Below are positions 25,578 through 37,179 of a stretch of DNA of 64,000 nt, piece by piece. This DNA is from Saccharomyces mikatae IFO 1815 (lineage: Eukaryota; Ascomycota; Saccharomycetes; Saccharomycetales; Saccharomycetaceae). Position numbers and translations under genes: made by a program. The stretch is from assembly GCF_947241705.1 (NCBI RefSeq), contig NC_079257.1, positions 496,001 to 560,000 on the forward strand, given 5' to 3'. Below the pieces are notes generated by a model. It searched no databases. It was not told where the DNA came from and saw only the letters and a list, made by a program, of their open reading frames with translations. How positions within the stretch are numbered: the stretch's first letter is position 1; each line of letters begins with the position of its first letter.

Positions 25578-27887
25578 ATGAGTAAAAAGACGTCTTCTCA
25601 AAAAAAGAAAACAGTTACAAATTCACAGGAAGTAATTGTAGATGAATCCAAACTGAATTGGAAACCTGTGGATATCCCGGACACTTTGGGTGACTTTGGT
25701 GGGTTTTATGGGTTAGAAGAAATTGAAGGAGTAGATGTTAAAATTGTAAACGGTAAGGTAAACTTTGTCGCTAAGAGTGATGCGAAAGCGGTGAAAGACA
25801 TCACAAAGAAAGATGATGAGGATAAACAGGGACCCGCGGAAAATGAATCTGATTCGAGTTCGGCATCCGAACTTCTTGAATTTAAGAACTTGGACGATAT
25901 TGAAGAAGGAGAGTTAAGTGCAGCTTCCTATTCATCATCGAGTGAAGATGAACAAGTGGAAATTGAGAATTCAGAATTAACTGACGCAAACGAGGATGTA
26001 GATGAAGATGTTTTAAAAGAAAATGTTTTCAATCAAGACGTAAATATCGATGATATTTCTCCGGTAAATTTACCTGAATGGACGAATCTTGCACCTCTCT
26101 CAATGACTATCTTACAAAGCTTACAAAGTTTGAATTTTCTCAGACCTACAGAAATTCAAAGAAAATCCATTCCCGTTATCCTGCAAGGAAAGGATGTCAT
26201 GGGCAAAGCCTCTACAGGTTCAGGTAAAACATTGGCTTATGGTATTCCGATTATAGAGCAATTGATTACTAATTTTTCGCAGAAAAACAAGAAACCGATA
26301 TCATTAATTTTCACCCCTACACGAGAACTTGCGCATCAAGTCACTGATCATCTCAAAAAAATCTGTGAGCCTGTTCTAGCAAAATCTCAGTACTCGATAT
26401 TATCATTAACAGGTGGACTTTCCATTCAAAAGCAACAACGTCTATTAAAATACGATAATAGTGGCCAGATTGTCATTGCAACACCAGGTAGATTTTTGGA
26501 ATTATTAGAAAAAGACAATACGTTAATTGAAAGATTTTCCAAGGTAGATACATTAATTCTCGACGAAGCTGATAGATTATTACAAGACGGTCATTTTGAC
26601 GAATTTGAAAAAATTATCAAATACTTATCAATGGAAAGGAGGAAAAATAAAGAAAAAATTTCCGAAGGTAAGAACAAAATCTGGCAAACTTTGATATTCT
26701 CTGCAACTTTTTCGATAGACTTATTTGATAAGCTATCTTCCTCTCGTCAAGTGAATAAAAAATATAAGAACAGCGAAGATGAATTAAATGCCGTAATACA
26801 GCACTTGATGAGTAAAATTCAGTTCAATTCAAAACCAGTTATAATAGATACAAATCCTGAGTCAAAGGTAAGCTCTCAAATTAAAGAATCTTTGATTGAA
26901 TGTCCTCCACTAGAACGTGATCTATACTGTTACTACTTCCTAACAATGTTTCCTGGCACAACTTTGATCTTTTGTAACGCAATTGACTCTGTAAAGAAAC
27001 TGACTGTGTATTTAAACAACCTAGGTATCCCCGCTTTCCAAATTCATTCTTCTATGACACAGAAGAATCGTTTGAAAAGTTTGGAAAGATTCAAGCAACA
27101 GAGTGCCAAACAAAACACAATAAATCACTCAAATCCGAATTCCTTTCAAATATCAACAGTATTGATTGCAAGTGATGTTGCCGCAAGGGGTTTGGACATT
27201 CCGGGTGTCCAGCACGTTATCCATTATCACTTACCAAGATCTACTGATATCTATATTCATAGATCGGGCAGAACTGCAAGGGCAGGTTCTGAAGGTGTTT
27301 CTGCCATGATATGTTCGCCTCAAGAATCCATGGGCCCATTAAGGAAATTAAGAAAAACTTTGGCTATAAAAAACAGTGTCTCTGCAGATTTGAAGACCAA
27401 GTCAACTAACAGAAAGCCTATTAAATGGCAAAATACCGTACCTTTGTTACCAATCGAGACCGACATACTTTCACAACTTAAAGAAAGAAGTAGATTATCA
27501 GGCGAATTAGCTGATCATGAAATAGCTTCCAACTCCTTGAGGAAAGATGATAATTGGTTAAAAAAGGCTGCTGATGAATTAGGCATTGATGTCGATTCGG
27601 ATGAAGATGATATATCGAAAAGTAATTCAGACACTTTTCTTCTTAAGAATAAAAATAGAAAAATGCAAAAGACCATAGGTAAGGATAAAGTAAAAGCAAT
27701 GAAAGCTGAATTAAACGAGTTGTTGGCAGTACCTATACGTAAAGATAGAAGACAGAAATACTTGACAGGTGGGCTGGTAAATTTGGCTGATAATCTAGTC
27801 AAAAAGAGAGGTCATAATACTATCATTGGTCATGAAAAAATAAACGCTTTGGAAACATTGAAAAAGAAGAAGAAGAGAAATAATTAA
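25578..27887 (+). CDS. MAK5: MAK5, DEAD-box RNA helicase for 60S assembly
   Basis: The product is 769 residues from ATG 25578 (MSKKTSSQKKK; 773 in S. cerevisiae). This start was chosen because the basic N-terminus aligns with the known protein and the upstream in-frame ATG at 25485 abuts promoter elements. An acidic linker (residues about 80-160) precedes the helicase core. Walker A ASTGSGKT has K217, PTRELA and TPGR follow, DEAD is at D329-D332, then SAT, and ARGLD plus HRSGRTAR lie in the second RecA lobe. The C-terminus is strongly basic (KKKKKRNN). Mak5 is a nucleolar ATPase essential for early pre-60S maturation. Its name comes from maintenance of killer virus RNA, an indirect effect of 60S supply. 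It is convergent with SUP45. Confidence 0.97.
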   Translation: MSKKTSSQKKKTVTNSQEVIVDESKLNWKPVDIPDTLGDFGGFYGLEEIEGVDVKIVNGKVNFVAKSDAKAVKDITKKDDEDKQGPAENESDSSSASELLEFKNLDDIEEGELSAASYSSSSEDEQVEIENSELTDANEDVDEDVLKENVFNQDVNIDDISPVNLPEWTNLAPLSMTILQSLQSLNFLRPTEIQRKSIPVILQGKDVMGKASTGSGKTLAYGIPIIEQLITNFSQKNKKPISLIFTPTRELAHQVTDHLKKICEPVLAKSQYSILSLTGGLSIQKQQRLLKYDNSGQIVIATPGRFLELLEKDNTLIERFSKVDTLILDEADRLLQDGHFDEFEKIIKYLSMERRKNKEKISEGKNKIWQTLIFSATFSIDLFDKLSSSRQVNKKYKNSEDELNAVIQHLMSKIQFNSKPVIIDTNPESKVSSQIKESLIECPPLERDLYCYYFLTMFPGTTLIFCNAIDSVKKLTVYLNNLGIPAFQIHSSMTQKNRLKSLERFKQQSAKQNTINHSNPNSFQISTVLIASDVAARGLDIPGVQHVIHYHLPRSTDIYIHRSGRTARAGSEGVSAMICSPQESMGPLRKLRKTLAIKNSVSADLKTKSTNRKPIKWQNTVPLLPIETDILSQLKERSRLSGELADHEIASNSLRKDDNWLKKAADELGIDVDSDEDDISKSNSDTFLLKNKNRKMQKTIGKDKVKAMKAELNELLAVPIRKDRRQKYLTGGLVNLADNLVKKRGHNTIIGHEKINALETLKKKKKRNN

Positions 27888-28118
27888 TTCGGAGGCCTTT
27901 TTGAGTAAAAAATCTCTTTTCCTTGTAACTTTTACATAACATACACAGTTCTCTAAACTTGCTATGTACTTTTGAAAGGAATTAGCTCAATATAGAGCAA
28001 AAGGTTATCCAAGTATATATTATATTGTACAAAAAACTAAAGGCGAATTCAATTTAACTTTGACATTAAGTGATTAAATTCTTTTCGATTTTAGTTATCT
28101 CCCCCCTTTTTATTTTAT
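27888..28118. other. Convergent MAK5/SUP45 3' spacer
   Basis: This 231-bp AT-rich region has TATATATTATATTG near 28013-28026 as likely 3'-end efficiency elements. I see nothing else in it. Confidence 0.4.
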
Positions 28119-29432
28119 TTAAATGAAATCGTAGTCAGATCCCTCATCTTCATCATAATATTCATCCTCAGATTCATCAACCAATTGCTCAAAGTTAACC
28201 TTGTAACGCAGCATTGCACCAATACCACCAAACCCAGTGACAAATTGAGCACCTTCGGAAGATTTATCCGTGATGAATTCCAAGGTAGCACCGAAACTTT
28301 TATAGTTAGCTGCCAACCATTCAATCAATGGTTCTTCAGAAACAACATCCATTTCTTGGCCAGTAGCCTTGTCGATAGCAAATGATTTATCCTTTGCTTC
28401 TGGTTCAGCAAATTTTATAACTTCATTGTCTTCTGCATCTTTAAATGTGTACCTAATAGTTTCCAAATTTTCGAAAACAATTAGTTTCTCGACTGCACCC
28501 AAATCTAAAGCCTTCAAAGTATCATCTATACCATAACAAAATTTACCCGTATCCTGAGAAATTTCATCAAAATATGCTTCCAATAATTTCTTCTCTTGGA
28601 CATATTTAACATTGGCCAACGCTTCCGCAGAAAGTTCGATAGCCTGGTTGAAACCATTTTCACCACCGTAAGAAACATCCACAATGGAAATAACCTTACA
28701 TGCAAGTCTTGGATCGAATAATTCGGATTTGGCCAAGTCGGTCTTGAAATCAGCTGAACCTGCTAAAATTAGACCTTTAACATTAACTTTGTCATTGGTG
28801 ATAAAATTTTGAACTGCAACTTCAGCGACTTTTCTCACATAGTTATGTCTTTTTTCTTCTCTTAAACGAGCAAAACGTAGAGCGGATTGACCACCTCTGC
28901 CGTGCTTTTTTGGCAAATCAACGGTGAATTTGTGCAAAACAGTTCTTGTGTTACCAGAAACGGAACCGAACAAAGTACCTTGGCCATCCATGACTATAAA
29001 ACCAAATTTGTCGTCAGCTTGTAGTAATTCCGAAAGAACTTCAGTATGAAATTTGTTATCACACAAATATAAGGATGTGTTAATAGGCTTGTATGGTTCA
29101 ATGTCAAATGTGACCTTCTTTTCTTTACCATCTTCGGTAATGATGTCACCACAATACAAAACCAAACCGTTTTTAGGTAAAGTATTATACAACTTCAACT
29201 TCTGTTGAGTGGAAGTAATTGCAGACAAAACTGAGAGACGGTTAACTCTTGATTTGATATTCGATGCAGTACCGTATTCGTCTGTCAACATTTTTTGGTA
29301 CAGTGGAATTTGGCCTTTAGGAGGTATAACCAAAGAAATCATAGAAGTACCATTACCTCTGGCTTTCTCTAAAGATTGAACCAACTTTTTGACTTTCCAG
29401 ATTTCAATATTTTTCTCAACCTCGTTATCCAT
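28119..29432 (-). CDS. SUP45: SUP45, translation termination factor eRF1
   Basis: The product is 437 residues starting [13 protein letters not shown]. Stop-codon recognition elements in the N domain are intact: NIKS at residues 58-61 and YLCDNKF (YxCxxxF) at 122-128. The GGQ motif at 180-182, in [11 protein letters not shown], places the catalytic glutamine in the peptidyl-transferase centre for peptide release. The C domain ends in an acidic tail ([19 protein letters not shown]) that contacts eRF3/Sup35. The protein decodes all three stop codons and is essential. Extreme conservation makes the call certain. Confidence 0.99.
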   Translation of the reverse strand: MDNEVEKNIEIWKVKKLVQSLEKARGNGTSMISLVIPPKGQIPLYQKMLTDEYGTASNIKSRVNRLSVLSAITSTQQKLKLYNTLPKNGLVLYCGDIITEDGKEKKVTFDIEPYKPINTSLYLCDNKFHTEVLSELLQADDKFGFIVMDGQGTLFGSVSGNTRTVLHKFTVDLPKKHGRGGQSALRFARLREEKRHNYVRKVAEVAVQNFITNDKVNVKGLILAGSADFKTDLAKSELFDPRLACKVISIVDVSYGGENGFNQAIELSAEALANVKYVQEKKLLEAYFDEISQDTGKFCYGIDDTLKALDLGAVEKLIVFENLETIRYTFKDAEDNEVIKFAEPEAKDKSFAIDKATGQEMDVVSEEPLIEWLAANYKSFGATLEFITDKSSEGAQFVTGFGGIGAMLRYKVNFEQLVDESEDEYYDEDEGSDYDFI

Positions 29433-29622
29433 TATTTAAATATTCACTTAACTAGTTCTGCAGTATTCAAGAAATGACTTAACGAACGCAGAGAGAACCA
29501 ACTTTTCGTTAAAAATCATATTAACATCTCTCACATTAGAAATTAGAATAATCTATCTCATTGATTGACGCCTAGCATTGAAACTTCTGAAAAAAATTTT
29601 CATTCAGGGTCACTACTTAATT

Positions 29623-29629
29623 CGGGTAA
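29623..29629 (+). promoter_or_regulatory. Reb1-like site CGGGTAA before SUP45
   Basis: This core match (TTCGGGTAAT) lies 191 bp upstream of the SUP45 start, a usual distance for a nucleosome-clearing Reb1 site at a housekeeping promoter. Consensus match only. Confidence 0.45.
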
Positions 29630-30837
29630 TGAAAAGGCGCTATCAAACGGTGATACTAAACACGTACAAACGACAGAAGCACATGTAGTTTTGAAGTACT
29701 CGTACGATATGTATTTACGAAGGGGTTATTATCTTTCATGCTAGATACAACCTTGTGGGAAACTATAACCAAAACAAAGCGGTACATGATTACTGCACTT
29801 TTAGGAGTGGATTTTTGACAATATGCCATTTAACAAGTCCGCCATGTCATCCATTTATTATTGTCATATCCAGGTTGATATTTATAATTACATTTTGGAG
29901 ATGATGCTGACACTCATGTGATACCTCAAGACTGTAGTTATATTTTTTGGGAAAGAGGTAGTTAAGTGATTCAATTAGAACAAACAATTATTATATTAAT
30001 TGATGCAGGGTGATTAATCCCTTTTGATTTCAGCATCCAATTTACATTCACCAATGTTTCCTCCTTACTAAAACATGATGTTACCAAAAGATAACGAGAA
30101 CTTCAAAAAATGCTTCTAGTAGTATTTTCTTTTTCCAGTCTTCGATTCATTGCGCTGTCTTGGGTGCTGTTGGGTTTGTTAAAAACAATCGTTCCTTGTG
30201 AAAATCAACCTTTTGATAATAGAATTGAAATAAATAAAAAAAAAATGAGCTAGAACCTCGTTTAAGAGGTACAGTCTCTAAAAAAGGCTAAAAGTTGGCG
30301 TTCTGTAACATACAAAGACTAGATTTGAAAATTTTAGAGAAAGAAAAAGGCAATCAAAAATACAGAACGGAGCTGTAGGATTAATAAAGAAAATAAATTT
30401 TCTTGGAGTTTTTCTTAAGAACGGCTCCTTCAGTAACCTTCTGATCCTTATTAGCAAACGAAGAAGTAAACCAGTCTATAACTTACTGTAAAAGTCAAAA
30501 AGTTCTATATCCAAGAATTTTCTCGATCTTGCAGTGGATCAACTAATTTTTTACAGCAGAAAATATGTTCTATTCGAAGCCTTACAATATAAGACCAATG
30601 CTTACAAGACTGAAGTGCGAAAATTGCGTCCTGCTAACTCCACCGAACACTATCAATTTGTTTTGCAATCTTTTTTTGGAGGATACGACAAGCCAGCGGC
30701 ATTGTGAAAAGTTCTCCTTTCGCGGGGCAATGAGTCAAAGAGCGTGTGACAATGAAATCTATCAATTGTGACATCAGGTGACGCGGGATCGTTCTTTTGT
30801 CCTGATCAAATTACCTTCTGAATACCGATACTACGAA

Positions 30838-30845
30838 TATAAAAG
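30838..30845 (+). promoter_or_regulatory. TATA box of ADH5 (TATAAAAG)
   Basis: This is an exact TATAWAWR match 112 bp upstream of the ADH5 ATG. A strict TATA box fits a regulated metabolic gene. Confidence 0.6.
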
Positions 30846-30956
30846 GAGGTCCTGAAATTCCTGATGGGAGTTACTACTTATGATTTTTAGCCACGCTCTT
30901 ACTAAGGAAGAGCCCTGAAAGTTTATTCTCCTACACATCAACTTAATACAGACATC

Positions 30957-32012
30957 ATGTCTTCTCAGGCCATTCCAAAAACTCAGAAAGCCATTGTATT
31001 CTACGAGACTGATGGCAAGTTGGAATATAAAGATGTTACTGTTCCAGAACCTAAGCCTAACGAAATTCTAGTTCACGTAAAATATTCTGGTGTCTGTCAT
31101 AGTGATTTGCATGCGTGGCATGGCGATTGGCCATTCCAATTGAAATTTCCATTAATTGGTGGTCATGAAGGTGCTGGTGTTGTTGTCAAGTTGGGATCCA
31201 ACGTTAAGGGCTGGAAGGTTGGTGATCTTGCGGGTATAAAATGGTTGAACGGGACTTGTATGTCCTGTGAATATTGTGAGGTGGGTAACGAATCTCAGTG
31301 TCCTCATCTAGACGGTACAGGTTTCACACATGATGGTACTTTCCAAGAATACGCGACTGCTGATGCTGTTCAGGCTGCTCATATTCCACAAAACGTCAAT
31401 CTGGCAGAAGTCGCCCCAATCTTGTGTGCAGGTATCACGGTTTATAAGGCGTTGAAAAGAGCCAATCTAATGCCAGGCCAATGGGTTACTATATCTGGTG
31501 CCTGCGGTGGTTTAGGTTCTCTGGCGATTCAATACGCTCTGGCTATGGGTTTCAGAGTTATTGGTATAGATGGTGGCGAGGCTAAACGAAAACTATTCGA
31601 AAAATTAGGTGGAGAAATTTTCATCGATTTCACAAAGGAAAGAGATGTTGCTGGTGCTGTAATCAAGGCCACTAATGGTGGTTCTCATGGGATAATCAAT
31701 GTGTCAGTTTCTGAAGCTGCTATCGAGGCTTCTACGAGGTACTGTAGGCCCAACGGCACTGTTGTCTTGGTTGGTATGCCAGCTCATGCTCATTGCAAGT
31801 CTGATGTTTTTAATCAAGTTGTAAAGTCCATTTCTATTGTCGGATCTTGTGTTGGAAATAGAGCTGATACAAGGGAGGCTTTGGATTTCTTTGCTAGAGG
31901 TTTAATTGAATCTCCAATCCACTTGGCTGGTCTATCTGATGTTCCAGAAATTTTCGGGAAAATGGAAAAAGGTGAGATTGTTGGTAGATATGTTGTGGAC
32001 ACTTCTAGATAA
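30957..32012 (+). CDS. ADH5: ADH5, alcohol dehydrogenase
   Basis: The product is 351 residues starting [15 protein letters not shown]. It is a zinc-dependent medium-chain dehydrogenase. Catalytic zinc ligands are C47 (GVCHSD), H70 (GGHEGAG) and C157; structural zinc cysteines are C101, C104, C107 and C115. The Rossmann loop GACGGLG is at 181-187, and D205 in IGIDGG indicates NAD over NADP. It interconverts ethanol and acetaldehyde in the cytosol and is a minor isozyme beside Adh1/Adh2. Context (between SUP45 and MRPS9) fits YBR145W and distinguishes it from ADH1-3. The frame is complete. Confidence 0.96.
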   Translation: MSSQAIPKTQKAIVFYETDGKLEYKDVTVPEPKPNEILVHVKYSGVCHSDLHAWHGDWPFQLKFPLIGGHEGAGVVVKLGSNVKGWKVGDLAGIKWLNGTCMSCEYCEVGNESQCPHLDGTGFTHDGTFQEYATADAVQAAHIPQNVNLAEVAPILCAGITVYKALKRANLMPGQWVTISGACGGLGSLAIQYALAMGFRVIGIDGGEAKRKLFEKLGGEIFIDFTKERDVAGAVIKATNGGSHGIINVSVSEAAIEASTRYCRPNGTVVLVGMPAHAHCKSDVFNQVVKSISIVGSCVGNRADTREALDFFARGLIESPIHLAGLSDVPEIFGKMEKGEIVGRYVVDTSR

Positions 32013-33228
<1,216 letters not shown>

Positions 33229-33700
33229 TTCCAGCGCGTTTCTTTTGCTCAATTTAGGATGGAAGTATGTGTACTCTGGCTTTTTTTTAGCTCATGCATA
33301 AAGAACATAATATATTGGCATATAACACTGCATGGAATTGGGAAACACAACTCTCGCTTTTTATTACTGTAAATAGAAGTTATATGTATTCAAAACTTTA
33401 ATCATTCAATATTTTTTTCACATTTGTTACTCCTTCTATTGTATCGGTTTTTTACAATCTTTCACCCGAGAAGCGAAGGGGCTAAAGAAGTAATGGCATA
33501 TATTCCATGGGAAAAAAAGGAGATAATAGGAATGCAAACAGCAGCGGCTTTGATATAAGAGTCATAACATAACTATACACAGCACAACACAAACTAAACG
33601 TTTCAGCCATATAAACAACCCATTTTTTTTATAAGTTCATCAAACTGCTTTCTAAAACGCTGAAGAGGTATCCCCTAAAAAGCATCTCCTGCATTCTATC
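33229..33700. promoter_or_regulatory. MRPS9 3' region and RTC2 promoter
   Basis: This 472-bp AT-rich spacer lies between tandem genes. T-rich runs (for example near 33280-33287 and 33624-33631) are present. I see no clear factor site, RNA gene or repeat. Confidence 0.4.
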
Positions 33701-34624
33701 ATGAAGCTGATCCCAATCATTCTGAATGCTAAAAACATTAGCGGAATTTCTGGGTCTATATCGATATCTTGCTGGATTGTTGTATTTGTACCACAGATTT
33801 ATGAAAACTTTCGAAGACAATCCGCAGAGGGATTATCGCTGCTTTTTATTGTGTTATGGTTATTGGGTGATATATTCAATGTCATAGGAGCTATCATGCA
33901 AAACTTACTCCCAACCATGATAATTTTAGCTGCATACTATACATTGGCAGATTTAGTTCTGCTGATACAGTGTATGCGGTATGATAAGGATAAGAAAGGT
34001 ATTTTACAAGAAGTCAAGAAAAAAGTTGATCCCGTACATTTGTCCCCGACAAACCCAATAGACGAGTCCGTCTTACAAGATGTTTTTAACGAGTATGAGC
34101 CACTTTTACCGAGGGGAGAGGAAGAAGACAATCGGTTATATAACTCCCTTGAGCTTGGTACAGAAGTGGTTATAAGGGAAAGAGAGAATTTTTTCAATGA
34201 CATATTAATTGTCTCAGGCGTAATTGTTGCCGGGTTTTTTTCATGGTATATATCTTATTGTTCTGGTCTGAGTAGCAATATTCCCAACAAAAAGCCTGCC
34301 TTTGAAAAGATAAATTTACCGGCACAAATTTTAGGATATCTAAGCGCGATACTATATTTGGGCTCTAGGATTCCTCAAATTGTTCTTAACTACAGAAGAA
34401 AATCATGTGAGGGAGTCTCATTTCTATTTTTTTTATTTGCATGTTTGGGGAATACTTCATTCATAATATCAGTGCTTTCAGTGTCACTTGACCCTGAGTA
34501 TCTAATTTTAAACGCGTCATGGCTTATCGGTAGTGCTGGTACGCTGTTGATGGACTTCACGGTTTTCGTTCAATTTTTTCTATATGCTAAACATAGAAAC
34601 GAAAAAATACTAATAGATAATTAA
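33701..34624 (+). CDS. RTC2: RTC2/YPQ3, vacuolar PQ-loop cationic amino-acid transporter
   Basis: The product is 307 residues starting MKLIPIILNAKNIS (about 296 in S. cerevisiae). It has seven predicted membrane segments and two PQ-loops: FVPQIYENFRRQSAEGLS near residues 28-46 and SRIPQIVLNYRRKSCEGVS near 223-241. The proline-glutamine pairs are the hinges of this SWEET/cystinosin-like fold. A hydrophilic loop (residues about 95-165) joins the two triple-helix bundles. The S. cerevisiae protein sits in the vacuolar membrane, is related to human PQLC2, and exports lysine/arginine-type substrates; its expression responds to lysine. Paralogues YPQ1 and YPQ2 exist; neighbour order assigns YBR147W. 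Confidence 0.94.
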   Translation: MKLIPIILNAKNISGISGSISISCWIVVFVPQIYENFRRQSAEGLSLLFIVLWLLGDIFNVIGAIMQNLLPTMIILAAYYTLADLVLLIQCMRYDKDKKGILQEVKKKVDPVHLSPTNPIDESVLQDVFNEYEPLLPRGEEEDNRLYNSLELGTEVVIRERENFFNDILIVSGVIVAGFFSWYISYCSGLSSNIPNKKPAFEKINLPAQILGYLSAILYLGSRIPQIVLNYRRKSCEGVSFLFFLFACLGNTSFIISVLSVSLDPEYLILNASWLIGSAGTLLMDFTVFVQFFLYAKHRNEKILIDN

Positions 34625-35029
34625 GTAATATGTTTCTACTAAATCTTTACCTTTGAAACTCAAATAAACACTTATGCCCATTGGCTATGATCTCTAGCAA
34701 CTAATAACTTCGTTTTATGGAGCGAGCAGGATCACTAGCGCCCCACATTAATCTTAATTTAGCGATACCCTTTGCTGACGCGCGTCTGAAATAGGAACAC
34801 AAAAACTAATACAAAGAACGAATAATACATTAACTGGGGTGTCTCTGCCTCTAGCGAAAAAGCGACCAAAAACAACAAGCGTAATAAACCATCACATCTG
34901 TTCAAGAAATTTTTTTAATCATATCACAGTAGTAAAAACAAAAACTGACAGTCGTTTGACGTATTAAAAGAGAGGCTTCTTATCGCAGTAGTTTGTTAAC
35001 ATATAGGGATAGATACAAGAGAAAGCACG
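34625..35029. promoter_or_regulatory. RTC2 3' region and YSW1 promoter with mid-sporulation element
   Basis: In this 405-bp spacer, AACACAAAAA at 34796-34805 fits the Ndt80 mid-sporulation element DNCRCAAAWD, 225 bp before YSW1, a gene expressed only in sporulation. GACGCGCGTC at 34777-34786 is a perfect 10-bp palindrome close by. Both are motif observations. Confidence 0.5.
34796..34805 (+). promoter_or_regulatory. Mid-sporulation element (Ndt80 site) before YSW1
   Basis: The core CACAAAA with correct flanks matches DNCRCAAAWD. Ndt80 activates middle-meiosis genes, and YSW1 is one by its known expression, which makes the site likely to be real. Confidence 0.5.
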
Positions 35030-36889
35030 ATGTCCAACTTTGCCAACAAAGTAGAAGGTAGCGATACTAAACGTGGAAGGTTTGCCAACTTTACTTTCAC
35101 CTCTGATACTGTTGCTTTACAGAAAAATAGTACGTTAAGAAACTGGTTTTTAAAACCGACAGTTGATGACCATAAAGAAGTTTGCGCCAATAAAACTGAA
35201 AATGAGGTCAAAAATTTCTGTTCGAATAATAATAATCAACGGAATTCTCTTGAGGAAAAGAATTCTGTTGGAAGAAAAGTGAGGTCCTTTTTTAAACAAA
35301 CAAGCTTAAACAAGGATGAATACATGTCAGAGGATGAGGACGACGCATCGTTTTGGAGAAAAGCTTCTAGTAAATGCGCAAAAAAAGAAGCTACTCATAA
35401 TACTAGTGAGAACCATAAAGGAAACTTGACGAGAAAAATCAGAAGTAGTTTTTTCAAAGGCTCGAACGGTGGACATGGGAGAGACTATAATTATGAGAAA
35501 TGCTTATCAATACCGGTTGACTCCTCATCGGATGACGAAAATGAATCTCAATTCACAGATGCTAACTCACAAGTCATAAAATCAAAAAGTCCGGAAAAGT
35601 CTTCTTCCAAGGACCAAGGTTCATCTAAAAGCGCCAATAATAAGGCGCTAGATAAGGAATCCGGGAATATTTCTAAAGAAGATAGTTACGAAAATGATGA
35701 TGATTTCTCTCCAGTCACTCCTCCAGAAAATGTTCTTGAAGGTCCCTATAAATTTGTATTCCAGACACCAAATACATTTACGTCTCAGCAACATACATCA
35801 GCGGAGAAAATTTCCTATAAGGATGGAAGATATGTAGTTGAGTACCTGAGTAAAAGATTAGCTACTATGAACATTGAAACAAATTTCGATTCAGGGAAGA
35901 AACAAGATATCTTTTCAGAGGAGGAGCTCCATCGATTGAGTGAAAATATCATAGAAAGTATTTCCAATGAAATCACAAAAAATAAAGTATGTAAATGGGA
36001 GGCACAAAAAGAATTAGAAAAATTGAAATTGGAGAATTCGAAACTGATACAGTTAAAGCATGAACATCTCTTACAGAAACAAGAAATAGTTTCCTTAAAA
36101 GCTAAGCTTGAATCTGTTAACAAGAGAAACAATGATCTAATCTCAGATATGAAAAAATCCAAAGACAACGGTATTGACGAAAAAATGAGAGAATGCACTT
36201 TCATGAATGAGAATGAAAATGAGGACGTTACTATACCTAATACGGGTCCCGGAGTTTTGGAATTAAACGTCAACGAAACATCCAAAAAGTTAACGCAAGC
36301 TACATTCAAGCCTTCAAAATATCTTCCAAGAGAAACAAGAAATAACGAAACTAGATTAAAATATTTAGAGAAGAAAGTGTTTGGTTTAGAAAAGTCTCTT
36401 GAAAAAAAAAAAAAACAGCTAAAGACTAACAACGTTAGAGTAGATTTGAACAAATATACTATTCACCAGTTCTTGGATTTATTAAGAAACCTCAACGAAG
36501 TTGTGCAATTCTACAATGTTTATGGTAATAATTTAAAACAAAACAACGACATTATCATCAAGATTGAGACCTATTGCAGCACACTTAACAAAAACAATCG
36601 CTTCGAAGACACACCATTGCGTTCGCATGAAAATAGCTTCAAGGCACAACTAGGTCCATTGTTTGCGAACATCAACTTTTCTTTAGTCGACCAATTGACA
36701 ATGAATTTCAAATTTTATGAGAGGTCTGCAAATTTTCAGAAAGAAACAATATGTGGATTAAGAACGATGCTGGGAGACAAAGATAACTATATCAACACAC
36801 TGATCCGACATTTGAAGAAAAAGGAGGACAAAACATCGATAAAAGATAGTAAGAATTATGCCCTTACCTTGAAAGCTCAGGTTGGTTGA
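35030..36889 (+). CDS. YSW1: YSW1, spore-specific prospore membrane protein
   Basis: The product is 619 residues starting MSNFANKVEGSDTKRGRF (609 in S. cerevisiae). The N-terminal half is acidic and S/N-rich with charged patches (SEDEDDASFW, DSSSDDENES). The second half has long heptad-like helices rich in K, E and L, at about 315-385 and 445-475, predicted coiled coil. S. cerevisiae Ysw1 is made during sporulation and localises to the leading edge of the prospore membrane, aiding its growth with Spo21/Ssp1-type components. An Ndt80-type element lies upstream. No catalytic domain is seen. The frame is complete; the stop is 290 bp before the first ARA1 copy. Confidence 0.93.
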   Translation: MSNFANKVEGSDTKRGRFANFTFTSDTVALQKNSTLRNWFLKPTVDDHKEVCANKTENEVKNFCSNNNNQRNSLEEKNSVGRKVRSFFKQTSLNKDEYMSEDEDDASFWRKASSKCAKKEATHNTSENHKGNLTRKIRSSFFKGSNGGHGRDYNYEKCLSIPVDSSSDDENESQFTDANSQVIKSKSPEKSSSKDQGSSKSANNKALDKESGNISKEDSYENDDDFSPVTPPENVLEGPYKFVFQTPNTFTSQQHTSAEKISYKDGRYVVEYLSKRLATMNIETNFDSGKKQDIFSEEELHRLSENIIESISNEITKNKVCKWEAQKELEKLKLENSKLIQLKHEHLLQKQEIVSLKAKLESVNKRNNDLISDMKKSKDNGIDEKMRECTFMNENENEDVTIPNTGPGVLELNVNETSKKLTQATFKPSKYLPRETRNNETRLKYLEKKVFGLEKSLEKKKKQLKTNNVRVDLNKYTIHQFLDLLRNLNEVVQFYNVYGNNLKQNNDIIIKIETYCSTLNKNNRFEDTPLRSHENSFKAQLGPLFANINFSLVDQLTMNFKFYERSANFQKETICGLRTMLGDKDNYINTLIRHLKKKEDKTSIKDSKNYALTLKAQVG

Positions 36890-37179
36890 TTACTAAAAAC
36901 ATAAATAGTATCTAATCATTAAATAACTAACTATCTCGTAATAAGCATATTATAGATCGCTTAATACTCGTTTAAGTTCGCTTTTAAGCCAACTAACTCC
37001 GCTCTTTCCCTACCCCGTATGGATATTGAATGGCATATAAATTGCGCCTTTCATTGAAGCAGGAAGAAAAGAAGAAAAGAGGGAAAAAAGAAGAAAAAAG
37101 ATGTCAAAATCAAGCATTTGCACCTACTTGCTACAACATCATTTCAATTCGTAAAAGTTTCTTGTCTAGAGCCGCTATC
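36890..37179. promoter_or_regulatory. YSW1 3' region and promoter of ARA1 copy 1
   Basis: AAAACATAAAT at 36896-36906 is an exact ARS consensus on the minus strand. From about 36961 (CTTAATACTCGTTTAA) the sequence is alignable with the region upstream of ARA1 copy 2 at about 38615. The TATA-like TATAAATT at 37036-37043 fails the strict TATAWAWR match that copy 2 keeps. An in-frame ATG at 37030 precedes this box. Confidence 0.5.

Larger units (their letters stand above)
29433..30956. other. 1.5 kb gene-poor gap between SUP45 and ADH5
   Basis: This is the second-longest gap in the window. The SUP45 side has a Reb1-like CGGGTAA at 29623-29629, 191 bp before its ATG. The ADH5 side has TATAAAAG at 30838-30845, about 110 bp before its start. 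A 68-codon plus-strand ORF (30565-30771) looks fortuitous. The S. cerevisiae map has a doubtful minus-strand ORF here (YBR144C, about 104 codons); no comparable minus-strand frame of 60 or more codons is present. I find no tRNA, snoRNA or LTR. Confidence 0.5.

Noticed and set aside
30565-30771. 68-codon plus-strand ORF upstream of ADH5
   Set aside because: No recognisable family and of a length expected by chance; it sits in the ADH5 promoter region just before the TATA box.
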